Origin: Chloroflexota bacterium
GTDB lineage: Bacteria > Chloroflexota > UBA11872 > VXNJ01
NCBI GenBank assembly: GCA_026708165.1
Contig: JAPOVO010000113.1
Location: 1 to 6,097, forward strand
Reading direction: 5' to 3'
DNA length: 6,097 nucleotides
A model generated the notes under the pieces. That model did not search any database and had not been told where the DNA came from. It saw only the letters and a program-made list of their open reading frames with translations. A program made the position numbers and the translations under genes. Within the stretch, counting starts at the first letter, position 1; every line of letters starts with the position of its first letter. This document shows positions 1 to 5,794 of this stretch, in pieces.

Positions 1-1174
1 AGACTTCGAGAGCGACCTTCAATCGCTGCTCATGCGCCCTGTGGATCGGATTGCGCGTTTGAAAGCCCACTACGGTCTTCCATCCGCGTCGCCGGAATTC
101 CGCCCGGCTCTCCGCAGGAGTCAAGTCAAAGCCTCCGAAATCGGCGAGAGGCGGAATCACTTCGACTTCGCCGCCCACGTATACGTCGTCCTGCTTGAAA
201 AGCGCGGCAACGCCTGGATGCCGCCTGTCGTCGGTGCGGTATACGTTTCTGGCTTCCGTCTCCTTGTCGTATTCGAACAGGTCTACCACGTTCAATATAC
301 CGACCAGACGGTCCTCTTCGTCCCGTAAGGCGGCCCGCTGGGAGCGCGCCAGATCGACCATTGATTTGCCCGGAATCGAAAGGGTGACGGGCATTGGCCA
401 TACCAGTCCGCTTGACAGACGCATATTCTCAATAACGCCGTAATAGTCGGCTCTGTTCATGAAGCCCCGCAGCGGGGAGAGCGCTCCCACGCCCATCAGG
501 TAAAGGTCCGAGAGCTGTCTCTGGGAGAGGCGAATCGACGGGAGCGATCCCGCCTGCGCCCGCAGCTCATCGGCGGCTTCGGGGGCGACGCTTCGCTCTA
601 TCAACCTACCGCCGTGGGCAGGCGCCTGTAACGGCGGCGCGTCGCGGTCGGATAAGAGGCCGAGCTTTGTGAGCGCGTCAACCAGCTTGCGGGTGCTTTC
701 TGCCGGAGATTCCAGGCTAGTCTCGATTACGATTTCAGGCCTCGAAGGCTCCTCGTACGGATCGGAGATACCCGTGAAATTCCCGATTTCACCTGCAACC
801 GCTTTCTTGTAAAGGCCCTTGGGATCACGGCGCTTGAGCACGTCGAGCGGACACTTAACGTAGACTTCGACAAACGATCCGATCTGCCGCCGGACCTCTT
901 CCCGCACTTCGCGGTAAGGGGAGATCGCGGCGACGATTACAGCCGCTCCGTGGCGAGTCGCCATGGCGGCCACCCAGCCTATGCGTCTGACGTTGGCGTC
1001 ACGGTCTTCCCTGGAAAACCCCAGCCCGGCGCTGAGGTTCTTGCGGACTTCGTCGCCGTCCAGCATTTCAACCGCGTGATTCCGAGCCTGCAATTCCTCT
1101 GCGAGGAACGCGGCGATCGTCGATTTCCCGGCCCCGGACAGTCCGGTTAGCCATACAGTGAATCCGTTCTTCAT
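1..1174 (-). CDS. Bifunctional APS kinase / ATP sulfurylase (CysC-Sat fusion), C-terminus outside the window
   Basis: This cytoplasmic enzyme of sulfate activation makes APS from sulfate and ATP (sulfurylase) and phosphorylates APS to PAPS (kinase). The minus-strand frame is open from the ATG at 1174 to the window edge (391 codons), so the 3' part is missing. Residues 1 to about 175 are APS kinase: P-loop GLSGAGKST (11-19), LDGDEVR (38-44), ISPYRE (84-89), CPLDVLKRRDPKGLYKKA (108-125) and FTGISDPYEEPSRPE (133-147). From about residue 185 comes ATP sulfurylase: the PUA-like domain with LSPLRGFM (232-239) and RTDDRRHPGV (313-322), then the catalytic signatures QTRN (372-375) and HRAH (378-381). 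The order is kinase first, as in animal PAPS synthetases and unlike fungal or Aquifex enzymes. It lies 58 nt downstream of cysH on the same strand. An AGGAG at 1188-1192 is 13 nt from the ATG, and a TTG directly before the ATG is an alternative start. All visible catalytic motifs are intact. Confidence 0.96.
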   Translation of the reverse strand, partial: MKNGFTVWLTGLSGAGKSTIAAFLAEELQARNHAVEMLDGDEVRKNLSAGLGFSREDRDANVRRIGWVAAMATRHGAAVIVAAISPYREVREEVRRQIGSFVEVYVKCPLDVLKRRDPKGLYKKAVAGEIGNFTGISDPYEEPSRPEIVIETSLESPAESTRKLVDALTKLGLLSDRDAPPLQAPAHGGRLIERSVAPEAADELRAQAGSLPSIRLSQRQLSDLYLMGVGALSPLRGFMNRADYYGVIENMRLSSGLVWPMPVTLSIPGKSMVDLARSQRAALRDEEDRLVGILNVVDLFEYDKETEARNVYRTDDRRHPGVAALFKQDDVYVGGEVEVIPPLADFGGFDLTPAESRAEFRRRGWKTVVGFQTRNPIHRAHEQRLKVALEV

Positions 1175-1187
1175 CAAGTAAATTCGT

Positions 1188-1192
1188 CTCCT
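1188..1192 (-). promoter_or_regulatory. Ribosome binding site of the cysC-sat gene
   Basis: AGGAG on the minus strand lies 13 nt before the ATG at 1174 and 10 nt before an adjoining in-frame TTG at 1177-1175. The long spacing to the ATG leaves open that translation begins one codon earlier, at the TTG. Confidence 0.5.
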
Positions 1193-1232
1193 GTGAATTG
1201 CGTGGTGGGGTTGGCAGGTTCCGGTGTCGAAG

Positions 1233-1958
1233 TTAGCCGTTCATATGAAGTCCGCACTCGGTCTTGGCAAACCCCGGCCACCTGCCGGATCTCGGGTCTA
1301 CCGAGTCGGGCTCGATCTTCCGAGTGCAAACGGTGCAGCCGAGGCTCGGATAGCCCTTGTCGTGAAGCGGGTTATACGGGACTTGGTGCGTTCGAATGTA
1401 TTCCCACACTTGGCTGCTCGACCAAAGCGCAAGTGGATTTACTTTGACGATTCCAAAACCCGGCTTCCACGAGACAATGCTGGTCTTGGATCTGGCGCGC
1501 GACTGGTCGCGTCTGACGCCGGTTATCCAGCATCTCTTGCCTTCGAGAGCCGCGAAATTCGGCTCGACCTTGCGCAAGCTGCAGCAAAGGTCGGGATTCC
1601 GCTCCCAGAGCTTGTCTCCGTATTGCTCTGCTTGCTCGTCGACAGTCTGATCGGGCCGGAACGCAGATACCCGAATCCCGTATCGACGTTCAACCTCGGA
1701 AACCAGTTCGTAGGTCTGCTCGAAGAGCAGTCCCGTGTCTAGGTAGTAGACCTCGAGCTTGTCGGCAACATCCAGACGGACCGCCATGTCCACGAGGACC
1801 ATGCCGGAAGCTCCGCCAAATGAGCACGATAAGGCGATATTTGGAGCGTACTGTTCGACGGCCCACTGCATGATCTCCTCGGCGCGGGCTCCTTGGAGGA
1901 CGGCAGAGGCCCGGTCGAGGTCGGCGCTGCCGGCGTTGTTGACTGGAGGCAAGACCAC
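1233..1958 (-). CDS. cysH: Assimilatory APS/PAPS reductase with [4Fe-4S] cluster (CysH family)
   Basis: This cytoplasmic enzyme reduces adenylylsulfate to sulfite and AMP with thioredoxin or glutaredoxin as donor. The 241 residues contain the PP-loop-type nucleotide-binding SCSFGGASG (44-52), YYLDTG (71-76), and the cluster cysteine pairs C125-C126 and C208/C211, the CC...CxxC set of APS reductases that classical E. coli-type PAPS reductases lack. The C-terminal KTECGLH (232-238) carries catalytic C235. The length is normal for the family. The first start in the frame is the GTG at 1958; an in-frame TAA lies about 50 nt upstream, and no clear Shine-Dalgarno sequence is visible, so the exact start is uncertain. 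The gene is first in an operon with the downstream cysC-sat fusion, and the promoter is at 2076-2104. Because an APS kinase is encoded next to it, PAPS as an additional substrate is possible; family assignment from the cluster motif favours APS. Confidence 0.95.
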   Translation of the reverse strand: MVLPPVNNAGSADLDRASAVLQGARAEEIMQWAVEQYAPNIALSCSFGGASGMVLVDMAVRLDVADKLEVYYLDTGLLFEQTYELVSEVERRYGIRVSAFRPDQTVDEQAEQYGDKLWERNPDLCCSLRKVEPNFAALEGKRCWITGVRRDQSRARSKTSIVSWKPGFGIVKVNPLALWSSSQVWEYIRTHQVPYNPLHDKGYPSLGCTVCTRKIEPDSVDPRSGRWPGFAKTECGLHMNG

Positions 1959-1993
1959 ACGCGTCGCATCTGCCGGACGAACCGTGGGACGTG

Positions 1994-2005
1994 TAACGAT
2001 CGTTA
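1994..2005. repeat. 12-nt perfect palindrome in the cysH leader
   Basis: TAACGATCGTTA is fully self-complementary. It lies 35 nt upstream of the cysH GTG start and inside the predicted 5' untranslated region. It has the symmetry of a dimeric repressor or activator site and could be an operator for sulfur control, but no regulator can be named from the sequence alone. Confidence 0.4.
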
Positions 2006-2043
2006 GAACTCCAGGACGTTATCGCTGACGTTGGAACCGGTTT

Positions 2044-2071
2044 CTCGCCGCGCGAGTCTCCGCGCGGCGAG
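2044..2071. repeat. Perfect 11-bp inverted repeat (hairpin) at the cysH transcription start
   Basis: CTCGCCGCGCG (2044-2054) and CGCGCGGCGAG (2061-2071) are exact reverse complements separated by the 6-nt loop AGTCTC. The element begins 5 nt after the predicted minus-strand -10 box, so it would lie at the very 5' end of the cysH mRNA. No T-run follows on either strand, which argues against a simple intrinsic terminator. It may be a 5' stabilising stem-loop or an operator. Confidence 0.6.
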
Positions 2072-2075
2072 GGGA

Positions 2076-2104
2076 ATTGTAACTTAATCAATGGATTTAG
2101 TGAA
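2076..2104 (-). promoter_or_regulatory. Predicted sigma-70-type promoter of the cysH / cysC-sat operon
   Basis: On the minus strand TTCACT (2104-2099, 4 of 6 matches to TTGACA) and TACAAT (2081-2076, 5 of 6 to TATAAT) are separated by exactly 17 nt in a locally AT-rich stretch. Transcription would begin near 2069, leaving a leader of about 110 nt before the cysH GTG. Confidence 0.55.
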
Positions 2105-2197
2105 TAAATATTGACAGCCTGTTCGTAATTGCGACTGTTCGTAGAGTGTATGGTATTCTTCTGCCTCATGTTGTCGCAGGTCCGCCGTGTCAAGTCA

Positions 2198-3121
2198 ATG
2201 GGCCGGCTTCGAATTCTGGAGATCGAATCGAAGTCGGCTCTGAGCCGCGTCAAGGGGATGTCGTTCAGGTGGGGACTGAATCCGTATCGCGGCTGCCAGC
2301 ACGGCTGCTGGTATTGCTACGCCCGCGAGACCCACACCTACCTGGAGCTCGGGGCCGGTGAGGACTTCGAGCGAACGATCATCGTCAAGCTGAATGTCGC
2401 GGACCGTTTGCGAGTAGATCTCTCGTCCACCAGGCGTGAAAAGTCGGAGATCGCGGTCGGCACGGCTACGGACCCATATCAGCCGGTCGAGGGGACATAC
2501 AAGCTGACGCGTAGATGCCTAGAGGTGCTTGCTGATCGACAGTGGCCCTTCGGGCTGATTACCAAGAATTCGATGATCGTCCGTGATATCGACTTGCTGC
2601 AAGATTGCTCCCGCCGGTGCGCGAAGGCCACGGTCGTAATCAGCCTGCCCATTCTTGACGATGCGGTCTCCGCTGCCGTCGAACCGCGGACAGCCCCGCC
2701 GCGTCGGCGGCTTGCAACTCTCCGCGGGCTTCGTGACGCGGGTATCTCCGCCGGGATAAACCTCGCGCCGATAATGCCCGGGTTAACCGACTCGGAGTCG
2801 CAGATTCGCGAGGTATTTCGAGCCGCGGTGGACAATGGCGCCGAATTTGTGGGAGCCGCGGTTCTGCGTCTCAAACCCACTGTAGGCAAGCATTTCTTGG
2901 AGCGGCTCGGCCGTCGCCGTCCCAACCTCGCCAGACGCTACCGGAGGTTCTATACCGGGCCGAACGCGCCCGGAGCGTATCAACGCCGGATTATGCGGAT
3001 AGTCGAGGAAGCCCGCCTCGATGCCGGGCTCGACATTCGCCCAATGCCCTCAAACGCCGGTGATTCCGGTTTCGCTCAGCTGCGCCTGCCCTTGAGCGCC
3101 GGTCGGTCGGCCAGACGGTAA
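2198..3121 (+). CDS. Radical SAM protein of the SplB / Rv2578c-like family
   Basis: This is a radical S-adenosylmethionine protein of the group related to spore photoproduct lyase (COG1533-like); the reaction of this subgroup is not established. With the ATG at 2198 it has 307 residues. The N-terminus reads KSALSRV...FRWGLNPYRGCQHGCWYCYAR, in which C33, C37 and C40 form the CX3CX2C motif that binds the [4Fe-4S] cluster. GTATDPYQPVE (88-98) is the conserved 'TDPYQPxE' block of the family, followed by TKNS (122-125) and INLAPIMPGLTD (187-198). The frame stays open upstream to a TTG at 2129, with further ATGs at 2150 and 2168, but those residues look unlike family N-termini and no Shine-Dalgarno sequence supports them. 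The gene is transcribed divergently from cysH and overlaps the converging DUF3052 gene by 46 bp at its 3' end. Confidence 0.9.
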   Translation: MGRLRILEIESKSALSRVKGMSFRWGLNPYRGCQHGCWYCYARETHTYLELGAGEDFERTIIVKLNVADRLRVDLSSTRREKSEIAVGTATDPYQPVEGTYKLTRRCLEVLADRQWPFGLITKNSMIVRDIDLLQDCSRRCAKATVVISLPILDDAVSAAVEPRTAPPRRRLATLRGLRDAGISAGINLAPIMPGLTDSESQIREVFRAAVDNGAEFVGAAVLRLKPTVGKHFLERLGRRRPNLARRYRRFYTGPNAPGAYQRRIMRIVEEARLDAGLDIRPMPSNAGDSGFAQLRLPLSAGRSARR

Positions 3122-3504
3122 ACGAATCGAAGGCCGGACCATATATTTGAGATGGCGCAAACCTTCGTGTCCACCAGGCCTTCACCCAGCCCCACCTCCC
3201 TGACCACGTTTTCGGTGAGGTCCGTCTCCACCCGGGAACTGCGCTTCGGCCAGGCTATCCAGAGCGATCCGGCCGGCTGGAGCCGCCCCGCCAGTGTGCC
3301 GAAGTGGTCTTCCAGTAGCATCCTCTGTTTCGTGAAGAAAACTATGATGTCGAGCGAGTCGCTATTTGTGGAGCACATCTCCACCCCGTCCGGAAGTTCG
3401 CCCAGGATTTCATCTATGTCGTCGGGCGGATAGGCAAGCGCTAGACGGCACGACGGCTTAATCCCCAGTTTCTTGGGAAGTGGCGTTCCTGAATAGCCTG
3501 CCAC
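3076..3504 (-). CDS. DUF3052 family protein
   Basis: This small protein belongs to the DUF3052 family, whose function is unknown. The family start 'AGYSGTPLxKKLGIK' is present at residues 2-16 if translation begins at the GTG at 3504, giving 142 residues, the usual size. WIAWPK (82-87), TDLTENVVREVGL (94-106) and GLVDTKVCAI (109-118) followed by WSGLRFVYR are the other conserved blocks. The frame is open upstream to 3591, but that extension lies inside the neighbouring reductase gene and does not resemble the family. The start is 14 nt after the TGA of the upstream SDR gene, so the two are probably cotranscribed and translationally coupled. The C-terminal codons overlap the end of the opposite-strand radical SAM gene. 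Confidence 0.88.
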   Translation of the reverse strand: MAGYSGTPLPKKLGIKPSCRLALAYPPDDIDEILGELPDGVEMCSTNSDSLDIIVFFTKQRMLLEDHFGTLAGRLQPAGSLWIAWPKRSSRVETDLTENVVREVGLGEGLVDTKVCAISNIWSGLRFVYRLADRPALKGRRS

Positions 3505-3518
3505 GATGACCGCCGCGA

Positions 3519-4325
3519 TCAGCTCGTCAGGATCTCGCCGCCGTCGACTCCGATCACGTTTCCAGTTATCCAGTAGGTGCGGTCGTCGCACAGCGCGACC
3601 ATTGCGTTGGCCACGTCTTCCGGTGTGGTCAGCCTGCCGCTCGGATTTGCGCTGCTCGCTCGGGCGAGCAGTTCGTCGCTGCCGCCGATTACGCGGGCCG
3701 CCGGCGTATCGGTGACACCGGCGCGGATGGCGTTTACGGTTATCCCCTTCGGAGCCAGTTCGTACGCAAGGCGCCGGACGTGCGCGTCAAGCGTCGCTTT
3801 CACCGCCGACACGGCCCCATAGTGAGCCCAGATTTTGGTCGAACCCTCGCTGGTCATCGCGAAGACTCGCCCGCCTTCCGCCAGGGTGCCACGCTCGACA
3901 AGGCCTCTAGTCCAGTACACAAGACTGTGGGCCATCACGTCGAACGTCATCTCCATCCCCGCCCGCGAAATGGTCCGGGAATCCCCATCGGCCGTATATG
4001 GCAGCAAGTTTCCGAATGCCAGCGAATGCAACACGGCCCGGATACGCCCCTGCGACTCGTCTCCCAGCTCCTCCATGATCGCGTCGAGCACCGACTCGCG
4101 AGCGTCGTCTTGGGCCGCATTGGAATTGAAGAACCGGGCCGTGCGCCCGTGCGACTCGATGTCGCTCACTACCTTGTCGACTAGGGGAAGGGTTGCCCGC
4201 CGGTCAAGATGAACGCCGAAAATGTTGAGACCGTCCGCCGCGAACGCTCTGCAAGCCGCGGCGCCAAACCCGCTTGAGGCCCCCAGGACGAGCGCCCAGT
4301 CCAGCTTTTTCGGGTTGTCTGACAA
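3519..4325 (-). CDS. SDR family enoyl-ACP reductase-like protein (FabI/FabL type)
   Basis: This 268-residue short-chain dehydrogenase/reductase is probably NAD(P)H dependent. Its nucleotide-binding motif is GASSGFG (15-21). The catalytic pair is Y169 and K176 in YGAVSAVK, spaced Y-x6-K as in enoyl-ACP reductases FabI and FabL, not Y-x3-K as in classical SDRs. SLAFG (101-105) occupies the place of the FabI 'SIAFA' block. AIRAGVTDTPA (199-209) and GNVIGVDGGE (255-264) are the normal C-terminal elements. The last step of fatty acid elongation, reduction of enoyl-ACP, is the likely role, although this SDR group may act on other enoyl or carbonyl substrates. The TTG start at 4325 is supported by a GGAGAG 8 nt upstream. 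It is the first gene of a pair with the DUF3052 gene. Confidence 0.85.
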   Translation of the reverse strand: MSDNPKKLDWALVLGASSGFGAAACRAFAADGLNIFGVHLDRRATLPLVDKVVSDIESHGRTARFFNSNAAQDDARESVLDAIMEELGDESQGRIRAVLHSLAFGNLLPYTADGDSRTISRAGMEMTFDVMAHSLVYWTRGLVERGTLAEGGRVFAMTSEGSTKIWAHYGAVSAVKATLDAHVRRLAYELAPKGITVNAIRAGVTDTPAARVIGGSDELLARASSANPSGRLTTPEDVANAMVALCDDRTYWITGNVIGVDGGEILTS

Positions 4326-4333
4326 GACGGTAT

Positions 4334-4339
4334 CTCTCC
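4334..4339 (-). promoter_or_regulatory. Ribosome binding site fixing the TTG start of the SDR gene
   Basis: GGAGAG on the minus strand is followed by an 8-nt spacer and TTG (4325-4323), an ideal distance. It decides in favour of this unusual start codon; the first in-frame ATG lies too far inside the Rossmann domain to be the start. Confidence 0.7.
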
Positions 4340-4384
4340 ACTAGCTGCGGCCCGCTTAGGCGGGTTCGGTCGACGGACGAAGCG

Positions 4385-4390
4385 ATTTTA
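4385..4390 (-). promoter_or_regulatory. Possible -10 element for the SDR/DUF3052 pair
   Basis: TAAAAT on the minus strand (5 of 6 matches to TATAAT) lies about 60 nt before the TTG start. No convincing -35 box is found 16-18 nt upstream, so this is only a candidate. A 5-bp hairpin CCCGC-TTAG-GCGGG lies between it and the gene (4351-4364). Confidence 0.3.
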
Positions 4391-4562
4391 CAAGAGCCTC
4401 GGCTGCTTGATGAGAAGCAGACCCGGAAGCGAAAAGCTGGACGAACGCTCGAAATGGACTTCACTGCCGTGCTCGGTCGCACGCGCCGGCGCGCTTTTGA
4501 TGCCGGCTGCGTTACGCTTCCACCAATCGGAAGTTCTGTACTGCGGATTTGTGCGAGCTACT

Positions 4563-5444
4563 GTGAGCATAAAGGGCGAACCGGCCCCCTCGACCACATG
4601 GCGATCCTTGAGAAAGCGCTCGGCCATTCGGTTGTCCCTGGGGCTGGTTTTGATGGCGGCCGGCTGGTCGATCATGTGGGGCGTGGACACTTACTTCAAC
4701 GCCTTCGCGTTCTGGTCGCTCTGGACGGGCGCTAGCCTGCTAGCCTGGACGCTTGGAAAAACGGACTATCCGGGTTTCCGGATACATCTACAGCTTGCGT
4801 TGCTGTCAGTTCCTCTGTGGTGGTGGTTTGAGTTGATCAATGAAAGGGTCCAGAACTGGCACTACGTCTTGAGCTTCGACTACGGCCCGGTGCAATACGG
4901 CTTATTGACCTCCCTGGCGTTTTCCACGGTGGTCCCGGCGATATGCGCCGCCAGTTCCATGATCAGGCGAGGTTGTCTCCAGCAAGTGCCGCGCGGGCTG
5001 CGGCGCTCCCGCAATCGCCGCTTGGCGGTGTCTCTCATCGCTGCCGGGGTCGTGCTTCAAGTCGCCGTGGTTTTGTTTCCGACGCAACTCTTTCCGCTGG
5101 TATGGGTCGCGCCGGCGTTGGTCTTCGACGGGCTCGTCACCTCGGCGGGCGGCCGGAGCCTCGTTCGCGACCTCGCGTCAGGGCGGTGGACTGATGTGTT
5201 GGTTATAGCGGCGGGAGGGCTTGTCTGCGGCTTCCTTTGGGAGTTCTGGAATTACTGGTCGATGCCCAAGTGGGAATACCGGATTCCGTACCTCGGCTTT
5301 TGGAAGATTTTCGAGATGCCCGCGGCGGGATACCTGGGCTACGTCCCGTTCGCTTGGTCGGTGGTCCAGTTGGTGCGGTGGCTCGACTGCCTTTCCATCA
5401 GATCGGACGGCGGTTTGATGACTGCCATCTGGAAGCTGAGGTAA
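4563..5444 (+). CDS. Polytopic integral membrane protein of unknown function, with internal repeat
   Basis: I do not recognise a named family. From the GTG at 4563 it would have 293 residues. About eight hydrophobic segments can be seen, roughly at 23-41, 45-64, 74-90, 111-131, 155-175, 177-193, 212-232 and 253-274. Arg-rich loops (for example near 146-153) lie between the halves. It is exceptionally rich in Trp and Tyr. WWWFELINERVQNWHY (86-101) and LWEFWNYWSMPKWEY (225-239 approximately) share an E-x-x-N ... W-x-Y pattern and suggest two related halves. The conserved-looking tail is FEMPAAGYLGYVPF. The start is uncertain: ATGs at 4407 and 4500 and GTGs at 4551 and 4563 share the frame, none with a good Shine-Dalgarno sequence, and the residues before about 4615 look non-conserved. 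It diverges from the SDR gene, and its stop lies 27 nt from the oppositely oriented tRNA gene. Confidence 0.75.
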   Translation: MSIKGEPAPSTTWRSLRKRSAIRLSLGLVLMAAGWSIMWGVDTYFNAFAFWSLWTGASLLAWTLGKTDYPGFRIHLQLALLSVPLWWWFELINERVQNWHYVLSFDYGPVQYGLLTSLAFSTVVPAICAASSMIRRGCLQQVPRGLRRSRNRRLAVSLIAAGVVLQVAVVLFPTQLFPLVWVAPALVFDGLVTSAGGRSLVRDLASGRWTDVLVIAAGGLVCGFLWEFWNYWSMPKWEYRIPYLGFWKIFEMPAAGYLGYVPFAWSVVQLVRWLDCLSIRSDGGLMTAIWKLR

Positions 5445-5471
5445 GGGCAGCGCTTCAGGAGGCCGCGTCGG

Positions 5472-5543
5472 AGCCGGCGGGGGGAGTCGAACCCTCAACC
5501 TGAGCTTTACGAAAGCCCCGCTCTACCATTGAGCTACGCCGGC
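5472..5543 (-). tRNA. tRNA-Thr (anticodon CGT)
   Basis: The minus strand folds as a complete 72-nt cloverleaf. The acceptor stem GCCGGCG/CGCCGGC has seven perfect pairs. Next come TA, D arm GCTC-AATGGTA-GAGC, anticodon stem GGGCT/AGCTC with one G-U pair, loop TTCGTAA giving anticodon CGT, variable region AGGTT, and T arm GAGGG-TTCGACT-CCCCC. The T stem has one A-C mismatch in its second pair. Threonine identity fits anticodon bases G35 and U36 plus G1-C72 and C2-G71. The discriminator is T and CCA is not encoded. It reads codon ACG. Confidence 0.95.
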
Positions 5544-5620
5544 ATTACAGGAGGCAACCTCTGTCGGTCCGAGCGTAGCGACGGATCTGATCACTACGCC
5601 GACGTTACAGGGGCAACCTC
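5534..5620. repeat. Imperfect 28-bp direct repeat copying the tRNA-Thr leader and 5' end
   Basis: Copy A (5534-5561, spanning the first ten tRNA bases and 18 bp of leader) and copy B (5594-5620) agree at 25 of 28 aligned positions, with two substitutions and a one-base deletion in B. Copy B begins like the tRNA (GTCGGCGTAG on the minus strand) but then diverges completely, so no second tRNA is encoded. The spacer can form a stem of GCGTAG (5573-5578) with CTACGC (5594-5599). This looks like the remnant of a duplicated tRNA gene. Confidence 0.7.
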
Positions 5621-5794
5621 CATATTGTAAGCGGCAGGCACGCGAGTAACCGTTGCTGGATCACCTGCTTCCACGAATCGGGCGTGTAGGCGCACCTTTC
5701 TTCGCATCGCCTAAAATCTCACAAGTGTTCAGAGTGCGCGGTCGGGCGAGCCGGGTCGGTTCGACCGGTCCGCCAAAACGGCAAGGAGGCGGCT
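5545..5794. other. Intergenic region between tRNA-Thr and the selenoperoxidase gene
   Basis: About 250 bp with no supported protein gene. Its left part holds the duplicated tRNA leader. On the minus strand a TACAAT (5629-5624) lies about 80 nt before the tRNA and may be its -10 box, without a good -35. On the plus strand TAAAAT (5712-5717) may be the -10 box of the peroxiredoxin gene, again without a convincing -35, followed by a GC-rich stretch and the ribosome binding site. Confidence 0.5.
5783..5789 (+). promoter_or_regulatory. Strong ribosome binding site of the selenoperoxidase gene
   Basis: AAGGAGG, the strongest Shine-Dalgarno sequence in the window, lies 5 nt before TTG (5795-5797) and 14 nt before GTG (5804-5806). 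The spacing favours the TTG. Its presence shows that the TGA-interrupted frame downstream is actively translated and not decayed sequence. Confidence 0.75.

Noticed and set aside
32..328. 98-codon plus-strand frame at the left edge
   Set aside because: It is antisense to the ATP sulfurylase domain, whose conserved motifs are complete on the minus strand.
2111..2116. Perfect TTGACA as -35 box for the radical SAM gene
   Set aside because: No acceptable -10 box is found 16-18 nt downstream (the bases there read around ACTGTT), so a promoter is not supported.
1690..2253. 187-codon minus-strand frame across the cysH start and the intergenic region
   Set aside because: It is out of frame with cysH, low-complexity and Arg-rich, and shows no similarity to known proteins; cysH explains the region.
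2479..2925. 148-codon minus-strand frame inside the radical SAM gene
   Set aside because: It is a shadow of the well-conserved plus-strand gene and has Arg/Ser-rich composition typical of antisense frames in GC-rich DNA.
4482..4493. CGCGCCGGCGCG palindrome followed by CTTTT as a terminator
   Set aside because: The symmetric sequence leaves only a 4-bp stem when folded, the T-run is four bases, and it lies upstream of a gene between divergent units where no transcript is expected to end.
5657..5670. TGGATCACCTGCTT, resembling the 3' end of 16S rRNA
   Set aside because: Only 14 bases with one mismatch inside the anti-Shine-Dalgarno core, and nothing upstream resembles rRNA; probably chance.
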